In this document: positions 62,333 to 64,000 of the stretch, in pieces
How positions within the stretch are numbered: position 1 is the stretch's first letter
Layout: each line of letters starts with the position of its first letter
Assembly: GCF_001956315.1 (NCBI RefSeq)
Contig: NZ_MOLY01000045.1
Span: 310,001-374,000 of the forward strand
Direction of reading: 5' to 3'
Source: Sphingomonas montana
Lineage (GTDB): Bacteria; Pseudomonadota; Alphaproteobacteria; Sphingomonadales; Sphingomonadaceae
DNA length: 64,000 bases
The notes under the pieces: generated by a model
What the model was told of the DNA's origin: nothing
The model's input: the letters and a program-made list of their open reading frames with translations, nothing else
The model's database searches: none
Translations under genes and position numbers: made by a program

Positions 62333-62382
62333 TCAGGCATCTATGGCTAGGAACGATGCTGGGACAACCATTGATCTGAGAT

Positions 62383-62422
62383 TTCCCAATGTGGGAATTT
62401 TTGTTGTTTCCCGTCACGGGAA
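62383..62422. promoter_or_regulatory. Two tandem operators between R-M and higBA
   Basis: TTCCC-AATGT-GGGAA at 62383-62397 and TTCCC-GTCAC-GGGAA at 62408-62422. Both are five-base perfect arms around five bases, with centres 25 bases apart. The pair lies 17 bases before higB and 51 bases before the oppositely oriented restriction-modification gene. HigA-type repressors bind such palindromes, so one protein may control both directions. Confidence 0.65.
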
Positions 62423-62438
62423 ATGCTACGCCGCTGGT

Positions 62439-62741
62439 ATGAGGATTATAGCTAGGAACAAGCTTATCGCGTTCTGGGCGAAGCATCCGATGACGGAGGC
62501 CTCTTTGAGGCATTGGCATGAGGTTGCCGGAGCAGCTGCTTGGCAAAGCCCCCTGGATGTCGTTGCCGACTTCTCGAAAGCGAAGTCGCTTAACGGTGAG
62601 CGGGTGCGGTTCGAGGTGGCGGGTGGCGACTATCGTATGGTGGTAGCGTTCGACTGGAAGCGATCGATTGCCTTCATCAAGTTCGTCGGAACGCACGCGG
62701 AATACGACAAGATCGATGCCCTGACGGTAAGCCTGTTTTGA
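62439..62741 (+). CDS. higB: HigB-type mRNA interferase toxin
   Basis: A 100-residue RelE/HigB-fold toxin that cleaves mRNA on translating ribosomes. The start MRIIARNKLIAFWAKHPMTE, the conserved AAWQSPLDVVADFSKAKSL, and the C-terminal VVAFDWKRSIAFIKFVGTHAEYDKID are typical of HigB. ATG 62439 is preferred because the family begins here. It has the toxin-first gene order characteristic of higBA, with the antitoxin 23 bases downstream. Two palindromic operators precede it. Confidence 0.92.
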   Translation: MRIIARNKLIAFWAKHPMTEASLRHWHEVAGAAAWQSPLDVVADFSKAKSLNGERVRFEVAGGDYRMVVAFDWKRSIAFIKFVGTHAEYDKIDALTVSLF

Positions 62742-62764
62742 TGATGCCTATTGGAGGTGGTGCG

Positions 62765-63133
62765 ATGCACATTCGTCCTATCCGGACCGACGAAGACCAT
62801 GAAACTGCGCTGCGGGAGATCGAGGCACTGTGGGGAGCAGAGGAAGGCACTGACGCTGGTGATCGGCTCGATGTGCTCGCCACGTTGGTCGAAACGTATG
62901 AAAGCCGGCGCTGGCCTATCGAACCACTTGATCCGGTGGGCGCGATCGAGGCGGCAATGGAAATGAACGGTCACACGCGCGCCGAACTGGCGGCGCTGAT
63001 CGGCCAATCACGGGCGACCGAGATACTGGCGCGTCACCGTGCCCTCACCCTGCCCATGATCCGCAAGATCGCCGGGGCATGGCACGTACCGGAGAAGGTG
63101 CTGGTTCAGGACTACGCTTTGGCCAAGGCGTAA
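62765..63133 (+). CDS. higA: HigA-type antitoxin and autorepressor
   Basis: A 122-residue antitoxin. IRPIRTDEDHETALREIEALWG at the N-terminus wraps the toxin. A helix-turn-helix in the second half includes AMEMNGHTRAELAALIGQSRATEILARHRALTLPMIRKIAGAWHVP. ATG 62765 is chosen because GGAGGTGG stands right before it; upstream in-frame starts overlap the toxin stop. It neutralises HigB and represses the operon. Confidence 0.92.
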   Translation: MHIRPIRTDEDHETALREIEALWGAEEGTDAGDRLDVLATLVETYESRRWPIEPLDPVGAIEAAMEMNGHTRAELAALIGQSRATEILARHRALTLPMIRKIAGAWHVPEKVLVQDYALAKA

Positions 63134-63212
63134 TCCGGGCAGTCGCGTGCAATCCGGCCCCTATCGAATGCGAGCGACAACCGGCTGCACGCAAGGAATG
63201 CCCTGTAAACGG

Positions 63213-63368
63213 TCAGTCGACAGGCTTTGATGCAAGCGCTGCACGAGTAGGCTCGCTGATCAGCGGATCGCTTACGGTGGTGCGACGACGCATTGTCCAA
63301 ATCAGGTTGGCTAGGCTGGAGATGACGGCGGCGACCGCGAGCAACGTAGGTGGATCAAGAATAAGCAT
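63213..63368 (-). CDS. Small single-helix membrane protein
   Basis: A 51-residue protein with one hydrophobic helix (TLLAVAAVISSLANLIW) followed by a basic patch MRRRTT. Start 63368 has AAGGAG eight bases upstream, which a chance frame would rarely show. No family recognised. It lies alone between higA and the HNH-type gene. Confidence 0.5.
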   Translation of the reverse strand: MLILDPPTLLAVAAVISSLANLIWTMRRRTTVSDPLISEPTRAALASKPVD

Positions 63369-63504
63369 CGTGCGACTCCTTGTTCCTGCTATGTACCAAA
63401 GAGGTTCGTTGTAGGACAGCCCCGTCACGGTTTCCTCGCGCTTCGACGTGTCGCTAACGGGGTGCACCTGCCTGATACGCAGCGCTTCTGCTCGCTCATC
63501 GGCA

Positions 63505-63987
63505 TCACCTAGCTGTCTGCTCGAGCATGCTCATTGGAGTGGGCGTAATCCAGTCGGCTCCCCGCATGGGGTACGGCCCATAGAACAGGTCGCCGAGCGC
63601 ACGCCGGTAATGTGCGTTCATCCACCGCCGGCGACGATGCTCAGGTCCGTCATGGATCATGTGGCAGCGCTGGCAGAGCGCTGCCATCCGGTTGAGCGCA
63701 CTGTCGCTCGGATCATGGTTTAGGTGGGCACAAGCCAGCACCACCGGCGTCCAAGCACCGTGCGCCAGGATATTCTCTGTAGGACGTCGCACGCGCCTCC
63801 CTTGGCCGTTGCGCCAGCATAGCCGCTTCCGGTCCCACCATCGCCCGTCCCCCAGATGGAAGACCCTTTGGCCATGGGGGCGACCGCAATGCTCGCACTG
63901 GCCCTCTGCCCGGACAAAGCGGACATGATACGACAGCTGCGGCCAGTCGATCGGGTAGAGGTACACATGCTCGGGACGGATCGGCAT
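63505..63987 (-). CDS. HNH-type zinc-binding protein
   Basis: A 160-residue protein. Zinc cysteines C31 and C34 (CEHCGRPHG) pair with C105 and C108 (ALCQRCHMIHD), and an intervening CAHLNHDPSD completes an HNH-like fold. HNH proteins of this size are common in phages and islands. The start at 63987 is 13 bases from the window edge, so its ribosome site is only partly visible. No operon partner is seen. Confidence 0.75.
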   Translation of the reverse strand: MPIRPEHVYLYPIDWPQLSYHVRFVRAEGQCEHCGRPHGQRVFHLGDGRWWDRKRLCWRNGQGRRVRRPTENILAHGAWTPVVLACAHLNHDPSDSALNRMAALCQRCHMIHDGPEHRRRRWMNAHYRRALGDLFYGPYPMRGADWITPTPMSMLEQTAR

Positions 63988-64000
63988 CAGGCGTCTGATA

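Overview
The window looks like the chromosome of a Sphingomonas-type alphaproteobacterium. The signs are very high GC in most genes, a large TonB-dependent receptor, a TTAA-N7-TTAA CtrA-type box, a valine/branched-chain catabolic cluster under a MerR-type regulator, and many small intergenic palindromes. No rRNA, tRNA gene, CRISPR array or integrase is visible.

Region 1 (about 0-42.7 kb) is ordinary high-GC chromosome. In order it holds: a NepI-like MFS exporter; a periplasmic aldehyde oxidoreductase operon paoABC followed by an isochorismatase-fold hydrolase, with a LysR regulator and a cupin nearby; a CDP-alcohol phosphatidyltransferase paired with a nucleotidyltransferase; valine catabolism genes (mmsA, acyl-CoA dehydrogenase, 3-hydroxyisobutyryl-CoA hydrolase, enoyl-CoA hydratase, and mmsB further on); purF and hisI; a MerR regulator with a second acyl-CoA dehydrogenase; a PadR regulator; a polyprenyl-phosphate glycosylation module (HAD-UbiA fusion, SMR flippase, GT-C-like membrane protein); an HTH plus PD-(D/E)XK protein; a DUF4173-like membrane protein with a two-component system; a DEAD-box helicase; a secreted zinc metalloprotease; and a LuxR-type regulator beside a 1392-residue RTX/Ig-like surface protein with two 699-base tandem repeats. 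A 460-base unit carrying a GIY-YIG nuclease and bounded by REP-like hairpins sits inside the valine cluster, between mmsA and the acyl-CoA dehydrogenase.

Region 2 (about 42.7-64 kb) is accessory DNA with lower and patchy GC. It opens with about 1.3 kb of decayed sequence, including a stretch that resembles a tRNA 3' end. Then come a MobA/MobL-like relaxase cassette with a PolB-type exonuclease, an AT-rich segment with paired hairpins and direct repeats, a large unknown protein, a decayed copy of a TIR gene tail, a TonB receptor with a truncated ABC ATPase, an intact TIR gene with a lipoprotein, a PHP-ATPase plus HNH nuclease pair, a single-chain MmeI-like restriction-modification enzyme, a HigBA toxin-antitoxin pair and another HNH-type protein. 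It reads as a defence island.

The most interesting parts are the PHP-ATPase/HNH pair, which is bracketed by near-identical perfect hairpins, the decayed TIR copy with its own hairpin, and the REP-bounded GIY-YIG unit.
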